Shown piece after piece: positions 1-6,536 of a stretch of DNA of 11,848 nt (the first letter of the stretch is position 1; every line of letters begins with the position of its first letter). The stretch spans positions 1 through 11,848 of the forward strand of contig DATCZK010000045.1 in assembly GCA_036525975.1 (NCBI GenBank). The letters are read 5' to 3'. The translations under genes were made by a program, and so were the position numbers. The notes below the pieces were generated by a model, which saw only the letters and a list, made by a program, of their open reading frames with translations, ran no database searches and had not been told where the DNA came from. Source of the DNA: Quisquiliibacterium sp036525975. Its GTDB lineage: Bacteria > Pseudomonadota > Gammaproteobacteria > Burkholderiales > Burkholderiaceae_E.

Positions 1-459
1 TCGCGGCTCGCGCCGCTGGGGCTCGCCGCCCTCGCCGGCGCCTGCGCGATGCTCCCGGACGCTTCGCCGCCGCGTCACGGCTACGCGGGCCCGCCGCCGA
101 TCGCCGCGCGGGTGATCACGCTCGACGCGCATTGCGAGCAGACCGAGGACGACGGCTTTCGCGAGCTCGCGCGGCTGCGCATCGATCGCGACGTGGTGCA
201 GTCGCTGTCGTGGGAGCTGTGGGTGGGCCGGCGCGGCGGGTGCCGCTTCGAGCGCGACGATTTCGAGCAGACCCAGCGCGCGCCGCACATCGAGCTGCGC
301 GCGCGCGACGGCACCGGCTGCAAGCTGATGGTGTGGCAGGAGCCGCGGCGCGTGACGCTCGCGCACGCCGGGTGCGAGTCGCGCTGCACGCCGGGCGTCT
401 ACGATCGCGCGTGGCCGGTGATGTTCGATCCGGGCAGCGGCCGCTGCGCGCGCAACTGA
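1..459 (+). CDS. Probable small lipoprotein, 5' end cut off by window
   Basis: The frame is open from base 1 to a TGA at 457-459. The first codons read as the end of a hydrophobic segment, LGLAALAGAC, whose Cys (codon 15) fits a lipobox, so I treat this as a 5'-truncated exported lipoprotein rather than a gene starting at the ATG at 49. With that ATG the signal would be lost. After a Pro-rich linker the mature part carries six further cysteines (HCEQ, GCRF, GCKL, GCESRC, RCAR), which suggests disulfides in the periplasm. I do not recognise a family and assign no function. It ends 22 bp before gatB on the same strand, so the two are probably co-transcribed. The true start lies outside the window. 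Confidence 0.6.
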   Translation, partial: SRLAPLGLAALAGACAMLPDASPPRHGYAGPPPIAARVITLDAHCEQTEDDGFRELARLRIDRDVVQSLSWELWVGRRGGCRFERDDFEQTQRAPHIELRARDGTGCKLMVWQEPRRVTLAHAGCESRCTPGVYDRAWPVMFDPGSGRCARN

Positions 460-481
460 GGCGCGGGCACTGGAGCGGGCG

Positions 482-1975
482 ATGAACTGGGAAGTCGTGA
501 TCGGGCTGGAGACGCACGCGCAGCTGGCCACGCGCTCGAAGATCTTTTCCGGCGCCTCGACCGCCTTCGGCGCCGCGCCGAACACGCAGGCGAGCGCGGT
601 GGACCTGGCGCTGCCGGGCGTGCTGCCGGTGATGAACCGCGCGGCGGTGGAGTGCGCGATCCGCCTCGGGCTGGCGGTTGGCGCGCGGATCGCGCCGCGC
701 TCGGTGTTCGCCCGCAAGAACTACTTCTACCCGGATCTCCCGAAGGGCTACCAGATCAGCCAGTACGAGATCCCGGTGGTCGCGGGCGGGTCGATCCCGG
801 TGGTCTGGGAGGAGGGCGGCGAGCAGCGCGAGCGCGTCGTGCGCCTCACCCGCGCGCACCTCGAGGAAGACGCCGGCAAGTCGCTGCACGAAGACTTCCA
901 CGGCATGTCGGGCATCGACCTCAATCGCGCCGGCACGCCGCTGCTCGAGATCGTGACCGAGCCCGACATGCGCTCGGCGCGCGAGGCGGTGGCCTACGCC
1001 AGGGCGCTGCACGGACTCGTCACCTGGCTCGGCATCTGCGACGGCAACATGCAGGAAGGCTCGTTCCGGTGCGACGCCAACGTGTCGGTGCGCCCGGCGG
1101 GCCAGGCCGAATTCGGCACCCGCGCCGAGATCAAGAACCTGAACTCGTTCCGCTTCATGGAGCGCGCGATCGAGTTCGAGGTGCGCAGGCAGATCGAGCT
1201 GATCGAGGACGGCGGCACGGTCGTGCAGGAAACGCGCCTGTACGACCCCGACCGCGACGAAACCCGCTCGATGCGCAGCAAGGAAGACGCGCACGACTAC
1301 CGCTACTTCCCCGACCCCGACCTGCCGCCGCTGGTGATCGACGAGGCCTGGGTGCAGCAGGTGCGCGGATCGATGCCGGTTCTGCCCGGGCAGCTGCGCG
1401 AGCGCTATGCGGCGCAATACGGCCTGTCGGGCTACGACGCGGCCACGCTCACCGCCACGCGCGGCACGGCCGCCTATTTCGACGCCGCCATGCAGGCGCC
1501 GGCCGCGGCCGCGGCGGGCGCGGCCGACGACGCGGTTCGCGCCCGCGCCAAGCTGGTTGCGAACTGGGTGATGGGCGACGTGGCCGCGGCGCTCAACCGC
1601 GACGGCGTCGAGATCGAGCGTTGCCCGGTGCGCCCCGCGCAGCTGGCGCGCCTGATCGCGCGCATCCAGGACGGCACGGTTTCCGGGAAGATCGCGCGCG
1701 AAGTGTTCGCCGCGATGTGGGCGGCGCCCTCCGGGGCCGAGGACGAAGCCGACCGCATCATCGACGCCAGGGGCCTGCGCCAGATCAGCGACTCCTCCGC
1801 GATCGAGGCGATCGTCGACGAGGTGCTCGCCGCCAACCAGCGCTCGGTCGAGGAGTTCCGCGCCGGCAAGGACAAGGCCTTCAACGCGCTGGTCGGCCAG
1901 GTGATGAAGGCGAGCAGGGGCAAGGCCAACCCGCAGCAGGTCAACGAGCTGCTGCGCAGGAAACTGGCGGGCTGA
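482..1975 (+). CDS. gatB: Aspartyl/glutamyl-tRNA(Asn/Gln) amidotransferase subunit B
   Basis: GatB is the kinase/transamidation subunit of the GatCAB complex. It activates mischarged Glu-tRNA(Gln) or Asp-tRNA(Asn) with ATP and transfers ammonia supplied by GatA, in the cytoplasm. The 497 residues match the usual length of about 480. The N-terminus has VIGLETHAQL (6-15). The family signature around DLNRAGTPLLEIVTEPD (146-162) is intact, followed by KNLNSF (218-223) and SKEDAHDYRYFPDPD (266-280). The C-terminal YqeY-like tRNA-binding tail ends with GKANPQQVNELL (480-491). An Ala-rich stretch at 339-348 looks like a GC-driven linker. The ATG at 482 is chosen because it gives the canonical N-terminus; its ribosome site is weak. 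gatC and gatA are not in the window and may lie upstream. Confidence 0.97.
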   Translation: MNWEVVIGLETHAQLATRSKIFSGASTAFGAAPNTQASAVDLALPGVLPVMNRAAVECAIRLGLAVGARIAPRSVFARKNYFYPDLPKGYQISQYEIPVVAGGSIPVVWEEGGEQRERVVRLTRAHLEEDAGKSLHEDFHGMSGIDLNRAGTPLLEIVTEPDMRSAREAVAYARALHGLVTWLGICDGNMQEGSFRCDANVSVRPAGQAEFGTRAEIKNLNSFRFMERAIEFEVRRQIELIEDGGTVVQETRLYDPDRDETRSMRSKEDAHDYRYFPDPDLPPLVIDEAWVQQVRGSMPVLPGQLRERYAAQYGLSGYDAATLTATRGTAAYFDAAMQAPAAAAAGAADDAVRARAKLVANWVMGDVAAALNRDGVEIERCPVRPAQLARLIARIQDGTVSGKIAREVFAAMWAAPSGAEDEADRIIDARGLRQISDSSAIEAIVDEVLAANQRSVEEFRAGKDKAFNALVGQVMKASRGKANPQQVNELLRRKLAG

Positions 1976-1981
1976 CCGGGC

Positions 1982-2007
1982 GCCGCGCGGCACCGGTCGC
2001 GCGCGGC
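1982..2007 (+). terminator. Terminator-like hairpin after gatB
   Basis: A perfect 8-bp stem (1982-1989 with 2000-2007, GCCGCGCG/CGCGCGGC) and a 10-nt loop begin 6 nt after the gatB stop. No T-run follows, so it is not a classical intrinsic terminator. It may act by pausing, with Rho, or as a 3'-end stabiliser. In DNA this GC-rich, such stems also arise by chance. Confidence 0.35.
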
Positions 2008-2046
2008 TGTGCACTCCCCGCGCACTCGCTCGACGCCCCGCTCCGA

Positions 2047-2213
2047 GGGAAGGGCACGCAGGCCCGCCCGAAGCGCTCAGGGCGCGCCGAGCGTACGAGG
2101 AAGCGCCCGCCTGCTCTCGGAGCAGGCGGATCAGCGGCTTCCGAAGGGAGCGAGGGAACCCCGCGCAGCGGGGCGCGACGTCCGCGCTTCGGGCGGGCCT
2201 GCGTGCCCTTCCC
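2047..2213. repeat. 167-bp element with perfect 30-bp terminal inverted repeats
   Basis: Bases 2047-2076 are the exact reverse complement of 2184-2213, 30 of 30. After a short mismatched stretch the arms pair again at 2083-2088 with 2172-2177. The interior holds a 10-bp perfect hairpin (2107-2116 with 2120-2129, loop TCG) and a 6-bp hairpin (2159-2164 with 2168-2173). No start codon with a ribosome site and no recognisable protein lies inside. The element sits between the convergent genes gatB and the AhpD-like gene. A MITE-like or REP/BIME-like dispersed element is the first reading; a large bidirectional terminator or processing site is the alternative. I see no target-site duplication at its edges and no second copy in this window. 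Confidence 0.75.
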
Positions 2214-2230
2214 GGCGCGCGCCGGGACCC

Positions 2231-2330
2231 CGTCGAGGAGTGCTCGAGCGGCGCGCGGCCCGTCGAGGGGTGCTCGAGCGGCGCCGAGCCCGCCGGGGGG
2301 TGCTCGAGCGGCGCCGAGCCCGTCGGGGCC
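2231..2330. repeat. 30-bp tandem repeat, three units plus a partial fourth
   Basis: Units begin at 2231, 2261 and 2291, with a partial copy at 2321-2330. The exact 30-bp period shows only a few substitutions between neighbours. Each full unit contains TGCTCGAGCGGCG, which includes the 8-bp palindrome GCTCGAGC (2242-2249, 2272-2279, 2302-2309). The array ends just before the stop codon (2333-2335) of the minus-strand AhpD-like gene, so it lies in that gene's 3' flank. No unique spacers exist between units, so it is not a CRISPR. Confidence 0.85.
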
Positions 2331-2332
2331 GG

Positions 2333-2728
2333 CTAGCCGCGGTACTTCTCGTCGACCTCGACGCGGGTGCCGGAGACGATCGCGTTCAACTGGTTCGCCA
2401 GGCCCACGACGGCGAGCAGTTCGCCGTGCTGCGCGTCGGTCATGCCCTTGGCGCGCGCGGCGCCCGTGTGCGTGGTGATGCAGTACTCGCAGTTGTTGGT
2501 GATCGAGACGGCGACGTAGACGAGCTCCTTCGTGAGCGCGTCGAGCGCGCCGGGCTTCATCACCGTCTTCACCTGCTCCCAGGTGCGCGCGAGCAGCGCC
2601 GGGTCGTTGGCGAGCACGCGCCAGATGTCGTTCACGTAGTCGGAATTGCGCGTTGCGCGGATGTCGTCGAACACGGCGCGCGCCTCGGCGCTGGCGTCGT
2701 CGTCGGCTAGCTTGGGCCACAGGGCCAT
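2333..2728 (-). CDS. AhpD-like / carboxymuconolactone decarboxylase-family protein
   Basis: A 131-residue protein of the carboxymuconolactone decarboxylase/AhpD-like superfamily. Members are small, mostly helical thiol proteins that act as alkylhydroperoxidases or decarboxylases. The AhpD-type redox signature is visible as TNNCEYCITTHT: Cys80 and Cys83 form the CxxC pair, His87 lies in the expected proton-relay position, and Glu68 precedes the motif. A peroxidase-like activity is therefore more likely than true carboxymuconolactone decarboxylation, but the substrate cannot be read from sequence. The ATG at 2728-2726 is preceded by a strong AGGAGA (2739-2734). The stop codon abuts the 30-bp tandem array. 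It follows pyrE by 65 bp on the same strand, with a hairpin in between, so shared transcription is possible but not certain. Confidence 0.88.
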   Translation of the reverse strand: MALWPKLADDDASAEARAVFDDIRATRNSDYVNDIWRVLANDPALLARTWEQVKTVMKPGALDALTKELVYVAVSITNNCEYCITTHTGAARAKGMTDAQHGELLAVVGLANQLNAIVSGTRVEVDEKYRG

Positions 2729-2755
2729 CGGGGTCTCCTCGAGCGGGCGGTGGGT

Positions 2756-2786
2756 GCGTGCGCCGGTGCCGTCCTCGCGCGCACGC
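2756..2786 (-). terminator. Hairpin between pyrE and the AhpD-like gene
   Basis: A perfect 8-bp stem, GCGTGCGC (2756-2763) with GCGCACGC (2779-2786), has a 15-nt loop and starts 7 nt beyond the pyrE stop codon on the minus strand. No T-run follows. It could attenuate read-through from pyrE into the downstream gene or mark an mRNA 3' end. Confidence 0.35.
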
Positions 2787-2793
2787 GGTTGCG

Positions 2794-3489
2794 TCATCTG
2801 GGCTCGCCGCTGACGCCGTACATCGCGCGGTACTGGGCGACCTTGTCGCGGTACTGCGCGAGGCTGGCGGCGCCGCCGCTGGCCGATTCGAGGAACGCGA
2901 GCACGTCGTCGAGGCACGCGATCGAGACCACCGGGATCCCGAACAGCGCGTGCACCTCCTGCACCGCCGAGCTCTCGGTGGGGTACTCGGCGGTGCCGCC
3001 GCGCTCCTGGCGGTCGAGCGCGATCAGCACCGCCTCGGGCTGCGCGCCGGCGTGCCGGATCAGGTCCACCGACTCGCGCACCGAGGTGCCGGCCGAGATC
3101 ACGTCGTCGATGATCGCCACCCGTCCGGACAGCGGCGCGCCCACCAGCGTGCCGCCCTCTCCGTGGTCCTTGGCTTCCTTGCGGTTGTACGAGAAGCCCA
3201 CGTTGCGCCCGCGCGCCGCGAGCGCCACCGCGGTGGCCGAGGCGAGCGTGATGCCCTTGTAGGCGGGCCCGAACAGCATGTCGAAGCGGATCGTGCCGGC
3301 GGCCTCGGCGTCGAGCAGCGCCCGCGCGTAGAACTGCGCCAGGCGCGCGAGCATCGCGCCGTCGTGGAACAGCCCGGCGTTGAAGAAGTACGGCGACATC
3401 CGGCCCGCCTTGGTCTTGAACTCGCCAAAACGGAGCACGCCGGACTCGAGCGCGAAACGGATGAATTCCTGGGGGTCCTTCTCTGACAA
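2794..3489 (-). CDS. pyrE: Orotate phosphoribosyltransferase
   Basis: PyrE converts orotate and PRPP to orotidine 5'-phosphate in de novo pyrimidine synthesis (cytoplasm, homodimer). The 231 residues cover the whole enzyme. The N-terminal hood has FGEFKTKAGRMSPYFFNAG (21-39), with Lys27 in the substrate loop. The flexible catalytic loop is YNRKEAKDHGEGG (101-113), with Lys104, Lys107 and His109. The PRPP-binding motif is VAIIDDVISAGTS (124-136), with its acidic pair. No ATG or GTG fits the enzyme's N-terminus. The start is TTG at 3489-3487, preceded by GGGAGA (3501-3496) at good spacing, and it gives the expected short lead into FIRFALESGVL. A promoter candidate lies about 40 bp upstream, so the gene is probably transcribed separately from the LysR gene 103 bp away. 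Confidence 0.97.
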   Translation of the reverse strand: MSEKDPQEFIRFALESGVLRFGEFKTKAGRMSPYFFNAGLFHDGAMLARLAQFYARALLDAEAAGTIRFDMLFGPAYKGITLASATAVALAARGRNVGFSYNRKEAKDHGEGGTLVGAPLSGRVAIIDDVISAGTSVRESVDLIRHAGAQPEAVLIALDRQERGGTAEYPTESSAVQEVHALFGIPVVSIACLDDVLAFLESASGGAASLAQYRDKVAQYRAMYGVSGEPR

Positions 3490-3529
3490 CGGTGTTCTCC
3501 CGACCGGAGACGGCGCCGGTCCAATCCCA

Positions 3530-3558
3530 ATGATACGGATCGGGGGGCAATATTCGAA
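3530..3558 (-). promoter_or_regulatory. Candidate sigma70-type promoter of pyrE
   Basis: On the minus strand, TTCGAA (3558-3553) and TATCAT (3535-3530) are separated by exactly 17 bp. The -10 box matches the consensus at 5 of 6 positions and the -35 at 3 of 6. The predicted start of transcription near 3523 would leave a leader of about 35 nt that contains the GGGAGA ribosome site. This is a pattern match only. Confidence 0.4.
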
Positions 3559-3592
3559 GCGGCGACGAGGCCCCGCCCAGGCGTGACCGTGG

Positions 3593-4495
3593 TCAGCCGG
3601 TGATGATCGGTCTCAGTGCGTCGATCTCGCCGACCATGAAGTCGAAAAACGCTTTCACGCGAGGCGTGTGCCGCATTTGCGGCGATGCGAGTATCCGCCA
3701 GATTCGCGTCAGCTCCGGAATCGGACCGAGAACGCGCACGAGGTCGGGCTCCGAGTCGCCGATCGCGGTCGGGAGCGGCGCGATGCCGACCCCGGCCTTC
3801 GCCGAGTAAACGAGACCCAGCACGCTGTTGTTTCGTGCCGCAACACGCGCGTTGGGCGCGACCCTGCGAATCCACTGCGCGGCCCGGTGCCCGGCCATCG
3901 TCTCGTCGAATCCAGCCAGCGTGTGCCGGTCCAGGTCCTCGATCCGCTCGGGCTTTCCGTGCTGCTCGATGTAGCCCCGGCTCGCGTACACGGCCCACAG
4001 CGAGTCCCCCAGCTTGCGCGCGATCAGCTCGCTGTCGACGGTGTCGCCCGAGCGCAGTGCCACGTCGACGTCGCCCTTCATCAGGTCGAGGTACTTGTCG
4101 CTCATCACGAACTCCACGCGCAGCGCCGGATACTTCGCGTGGAAACGATCGAGGATCTTCGAGCGCGTGAGTCGCAACACAATGGGTTCCGGGCAGGTCA
4201 CCCTGATCGTCCCCACCGCGTCGCGCCCCGACGAGTCGAGCCGTTGCTCGAAGCTCTGCACCGCGTGCTCCACGCGTTCGGCGTGCTCGACCATCTCCCG
4301 GCCGAAATCGGTGAGCTGATACCCGGTCGGGTGCCGCTGCACGAGTTGCCGCCCGATCTCGCGCTCCAGGCTCGCCAGCCGTCGCTGCACGGTGGACTGG
4401 TCGACACCCAGCGCGCGACCGGCCGCGATCGTGCTGCCGTGCCGGGCCACCGCGACGAAGTACTTCAGGTCGTTCCAGTCGATCTTCAGCGCCAT
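3593..4495 (-). CDS. LysR-family transcriptional regulator
   Basis: A 300-residue LysR-type regulator of typical length. The N-terminal winged helix-turn-helix spans about residues 4-62: LKYFVAVARHGST, AAGRALGVDQSTVQRRLASLEREIG, and QLTDFGREM. A linker helix follows, then a substrate-binding-like effector domain from about residue 90 (GTIRVTCPEP) to the end, with AKAGVGIAPLP late in the fold. I chose the ATG at 4495-4493 (MALKIDW), which has AAGG 5 nt upstream. A TTG at 4510 would add five residues. It is divergent from the methyltransferase gene across 128 bp. By the usual LysR arrangement it may regulate that neighbour and itself, which is inference. The inducer is unknown, and I could not identify a convincing T-N11-A dyad in the gap. 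Confidence 0.93.
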   Translation of the reverse strand: MALKIDWNDLKYFVAVARHGSTIAAGRALGVDQSTVQRRLASLEREIGRQLVQRHPTGYQLTDFGREMVEHAERVEHAVQSFEQRLDSSGRDAVGTIRVTCPEPIVLRLTRSKILDRFHAKYPALRVEFVMSDKYLDLMKGDVDVALRSGDTVDSELIARKLGDSLWAVYASRGYIEQHGKPERIEDLDRHTLAGFDETMAGHRAAQWIRRVAPNARVAARNNSVLGLVYSAKAGVGIAPLPTAIGDSEPDLVRVLGPIPELTRIWRILASPQMRHTPRVKAFFDFMVGEIDALRPIITG

Positions 4496-4609
4496 GCAGG
4501 CCTTATGCAATTCCGCGGCGGGGCTGCGCGATCCTGCGCCTTTTGCGCTGTGCCGGCAATCCCTAGCATGGGTACCAGTCGTGCATCGATCCGATCGCGA
4601 CGCTCAACC

Positions 4610-4616
4610 AGGAGGT
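4610..4616 (+). promoter_or_regulatory. Ribosome binding site deciding the methyltransferase start
   Basis: AGGAGGT at 4610-4616 is a near-perfect Shine-Dalgarno. It is 7 nt from the ATG at 4624 but only 1 nt from the in-frame GTG at 4618, so the ATG is the better start. Confidence 0.7.
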
Positions 4617-4623
4617 AGTGCAA

Positions 4624-5538
4624 ATGGAAGGTGCAGCGACGAGGACAGCGGCCGGTGCTCCGGATTTCGCGGCGAGCTCGAGCGCGCCGTTCGACGGCGT
4701 GGCGTTCAAGGACGCGACCCGCGAGCAGTGGGACAGGTCGGCCGCGGGTTGGGACGACCACACCCCGCAGATTCGCGCCTGGCTCGCCGGATCGACCGAC
4801 GCGATGCTCGGGATGGCGGGCGTTGGCGCGGGTATGCGGGTTCTGGACGTGGCCGCCGGCGCGGGTGACCAGACGCTGGACATCGCCAGGCGCGTGGGCC
4901 GGGGCGGCAGCGTGCTGGCCACCGATCTTTCGCCCGCGATCGTCGCTCTGGCGGCGCGAAATGCCGCGCGCGCGGGCCTGGGCAACGTCGAGGTGCGGGT
5001 GGCGGACGGCGAGGATCTCGGGGTGGACGAGGCGAGTTTCGACGCGGCCGTCTGCAGGCTCGGGCTGATGTTCTTTCCCGACCCGTTGAAGGGGCTTCGC
5101 GAGATGCACCGTTCGCTCAGACCCGGGGGCGGCATCTGCACGATGGTGTTCTCGGGCCCGCAGAGCAACCCCTGCGTCGTCACGCTGATGGCCACCGCGC
5201 TGCGCCACGCCGGATTGCCGCCCCGCGACCCGTTCCAGCCGGGCGGCCTTCTCAGTCTGGGCAAGCCAGAACTGCTGGACGGGCTGTTCCGGACCGCCGG
5301 CTTTGTCGACGTCGCCACCACTGCGCTCGACGCGCCCTTCAGGCTGCCCTCGGCCGCGCACTATCTCGCGTTCATTCGCAGTTCGGCCAGCCCGATCCAG
5401 CAGATTCTGAAACGACTCGACCGGGAAGCGGCGCAAGCGGCGTGGGCCGACATGGAGGCCCGTTTGCAGCAGTTTTCCACCGACGACGGCTGGGTCGGCC
5501 CGAACGAACTGCTGCTCACGACCGCACGCAAGCCCTAG
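4624..5538 (+). CDS. Class I SAM-dependent methyltransferase (UbiE-like)
   Basis: A 304-residue class I (Rossmann-fold) methyltransferase. Motif I reads VLDVAAGAGDQTLDIA (73-88) and the acidic loop binding SAM is LATDLSPAIVALAA (98-111). ADGEDL (127-132) and the FDAAVCRLGLMFFPD strand (139-153) follow, then the SLRPGG turn (164-169). This is the pattern of the UbiE/Methyltransf_11-25 group, but UbiE itself is about 250 residues and other signatures are absent, so I do not name a substrate. The N-terminal 30 residues are low-complexity and may be disordered. A small-molecule substrate is likely for this subgroup (inference). The gene is divergent from the LysR gene and ends 64 bp before xth. 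The LysR/methyltransferase pair looks like a self-contained regulatory unit. Confidence 0.9.
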   Translation: MEGAATRTAAGAPDFAASSSAPFDGVAFKDATREQWDRSAAGWDDHTPQIRAWLAGSTDAMLGMAGVGAGMRVLDVAAGAGDQTLDIARRVGRGGSVLATDLSPAIVALAARNAARAGLGNVEVRVADGEDLGVDEASFDAAVCRLGLMFFPDPLKGLREMHRSLRPGGGICTMVFSGPQSNPCVVTLMATALRHAGLPPRDPFQPGGLLSLGKPELLDGLFRTAGFVDVATTALDAPFRLPSAAHYLAFIRSSASPIQQILKRLDREAAQAAWADMEARLQQFSTDDGWVGPNELLLTTARKP

Positions 5539-5565
5539 CGCGGCCAGGGATCGAAAACGGCGCGA

Positions 5566-5600
5566 GGGGCAAGCGCGGCGCGACTCGCTACACTTGCCCC
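5566..5600 (+). promoter_or_regulatory. Inverted repeat and -10 box directly before xth
   Basis: GGGGCAAG (5566-5573) and CTTGCCCC (5593-5600) form a perfect 8-bp inverted repeat with a 19-nt spacer, ending 2 nt before the xth ATG at 5603. A TACACT hexamer (5589-5594, 4 of 6 matches to TATAAT) overlaps the right arm. If it is the -10 box, transcription would start about at the ATG and the repeat would be an operator in DNA rather than an RNA hairpin. No clear -35 box is seen. Confidence 0.4.
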
Positions 5601-5602
5601 CC

Positions 5603-6376
5603 ATGATCAGGATCGTCTCGCTCAACCTCAACGGCATCCGCTCGGCCGCGCGCAAGGGCTGGCTCGAGTGGATGGCCGCGCATGGCGCCGACGTGGTCTG
5701 CGTGCAGGAAGTGCGCGCGCAACCCGAGGACATCACCGACCAGATGCGCACGATCGGCAAGCTCGAGGGGCACTTCCACTTCGCCCGGAAGAAGGGCTAC
5801 AGCGGCGTGGGCTTGTACGCGAAGCGCAAGCCCAGGACGCTCACCGTCGGTTTCGGCGAGGCCGAGTTCGACGCCGAGGGCCGCTACATCGAAGCCGACT
5901 TCGGCGCGTTCACCGCGATCTCGCTCTACCTGCCCTCGGGGTCGAGTTCCGAGGAGCGCCTGGCCGGGAAGTTCCGCTTCCTCGATCGCTTCCTGCCGCA
6001 CCTCGAGAGGCTCAAGAACAGCGGGCGCGAGATCGTGCTGTGCGGCGACCTGAACATCGCGCACAAGGAAATCGACCTGAAGAACTGGAAGTCGAACCAG
6101 AAGAACCCGGGCTTCCTGCCCGAGGAGCGCGCGTGGCTCACGCGGGTGTTCGACGAAGTGGGTTTCGTCGACGTGTTCCGCACGCTCGCGCCCGAGCCCG
6201 AGCGATACACCTGGTGGAGCAACCGCGGGCAGGCGTGGGCGAACAACGTGGGGTGGCGGCTCGACTACCAGATCGCCACGCCGGGGATCGCGTCCAGGGC
6301 CAGGCGCGAGAGCATCTACCTCGAGCAGCGGTTCAGCGATCACGCCCCGCTCACGATCGACTACGACATCGGCTGA
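5603..6376 (+). CDS. xth: Exodeoxyribonuclease III family AP endonuclease
   Basis: A 257-residue enzyme of the ExoIII/APE1 (EEP) family that cleaves abasic sites and removes 3' blocks in base-excision repair. All catalytic landmarks are visible: Asn10 in LNLNGIR, Glu36 in CVQEVRA, Tyr109 in SLYLPSG, Asp149 and Asn151 in CGDLNIAHKEIDLKN, Asp221 in RLDYQIATP, and Asp246-His247 in FSDHAPL. DNA-contacting WWSNRGQAWANNVGWR (204-219) is intact. Length is close to the 268 of E. coli XthA. The ATG at 5603 starts directly at the first beta strand (MIRIVSLNLNG); an upstream TTG at 5594 would add only MPP. No ribosome site precedes it, consistent with a leaderless mRNA. The gene is monocistronic in appearance: its promoter candidate is its own and 160 bp follow before the next gene. 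Confidence 0.96.
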   Translation: MIRIVSLNLNGIRSAARKGWLEWMAAHGADVVCVQEVRAQPEDITDQMRTIGKLEGHFHFARKKGYSGVGLYAKRKPRTLTVGFGEAEFDAEGRYIEADFGAFTAISLYLPSGSSSEERLAGKFRFLDRFLPHLERLKNSGREIVLCGDLNIAHKEIDLKNWKSNQKNPGFLPEERAWLTRVFDEVGFVDVFRTLAPEPERYTWWSNRGQAWANNVGWRLDYQIATPGIASRARRESIYLEQRFSDHAPLTIDYDIG

Positions 6377-6443
6377 TCGCGCTCGCGCCGCGCGGGCAGG
6401 GCCGGGACGGCGCCGGGGGGCGCATCGTGGGGCGGGCGCGCCG

Positions 6444-6472
6444 TTGAGGCGAGGGCGCACGCGTGTTAGCGT
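6444..6472 (+). promoter_or_regulatory. Candidate promoter of the zinc-ribbon-like gene
   Basis: TTGAGG (6444-6449) and TAGCGT (6467-6472) are separated by exactly 17 bp. The -35 matches consensus at 4 of 6 positions and the -10 at 3 of 6. A start near 6479 would give a leader of about 58 nt that carries the AAGGAGG ribosome site at 6525-6531. Confidence 0.35.
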
Positions 6473-6536
6473 AGGCCGGCGAGTGCGCTGCTTGTCCGTG
6501 CGCCGCTGTCCCGGGATCCACGCGAAGGAGGCGACA

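Noticed and set aside
116..2014. A 632-codon minus-strand open frame across gatB
   Set aside because: It is antisense to an unmistakable gatB, is rich in Arg/His/Ala, and shows no domain. It arises from the scarcity of stop codons in GC-rich DNA.
2231..2330. CRISPR array
   Set aside because: The 30-bp units are contiguous with no unique spacers, and no cas gene is present.
1941..2720. A minus-strand frame translating the tandem array as a 10-residue repeat
   Set aside because: It is out of frame with the real AhpD-like gene, has no ribosome site and crosses the inverted-repeat element. The period of 30 being divisible by three keeps the frame open.
2333..3550. A 405-codon minus-strand frame joining pyrE and the AhpD-like gene
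   Set aside because: Only its last 131 codons are real. The rest is pyrE in the wrong frame, so this is not a fusion protein.
4496..4623. LysR-type T-N11-A operator in the divergent gap
   Set aside because: Several T/A pairs have the spacing but none has convincing dyad symmetry; arms around GGTACC (4570-4575) mismatch after 3 bp.
6385..6413. Hairpin after xth as terminator
   Set aside because: Only 6 bp with a 17-nt loop and no T-run; too weak to separate from background in this GC-rich gap.
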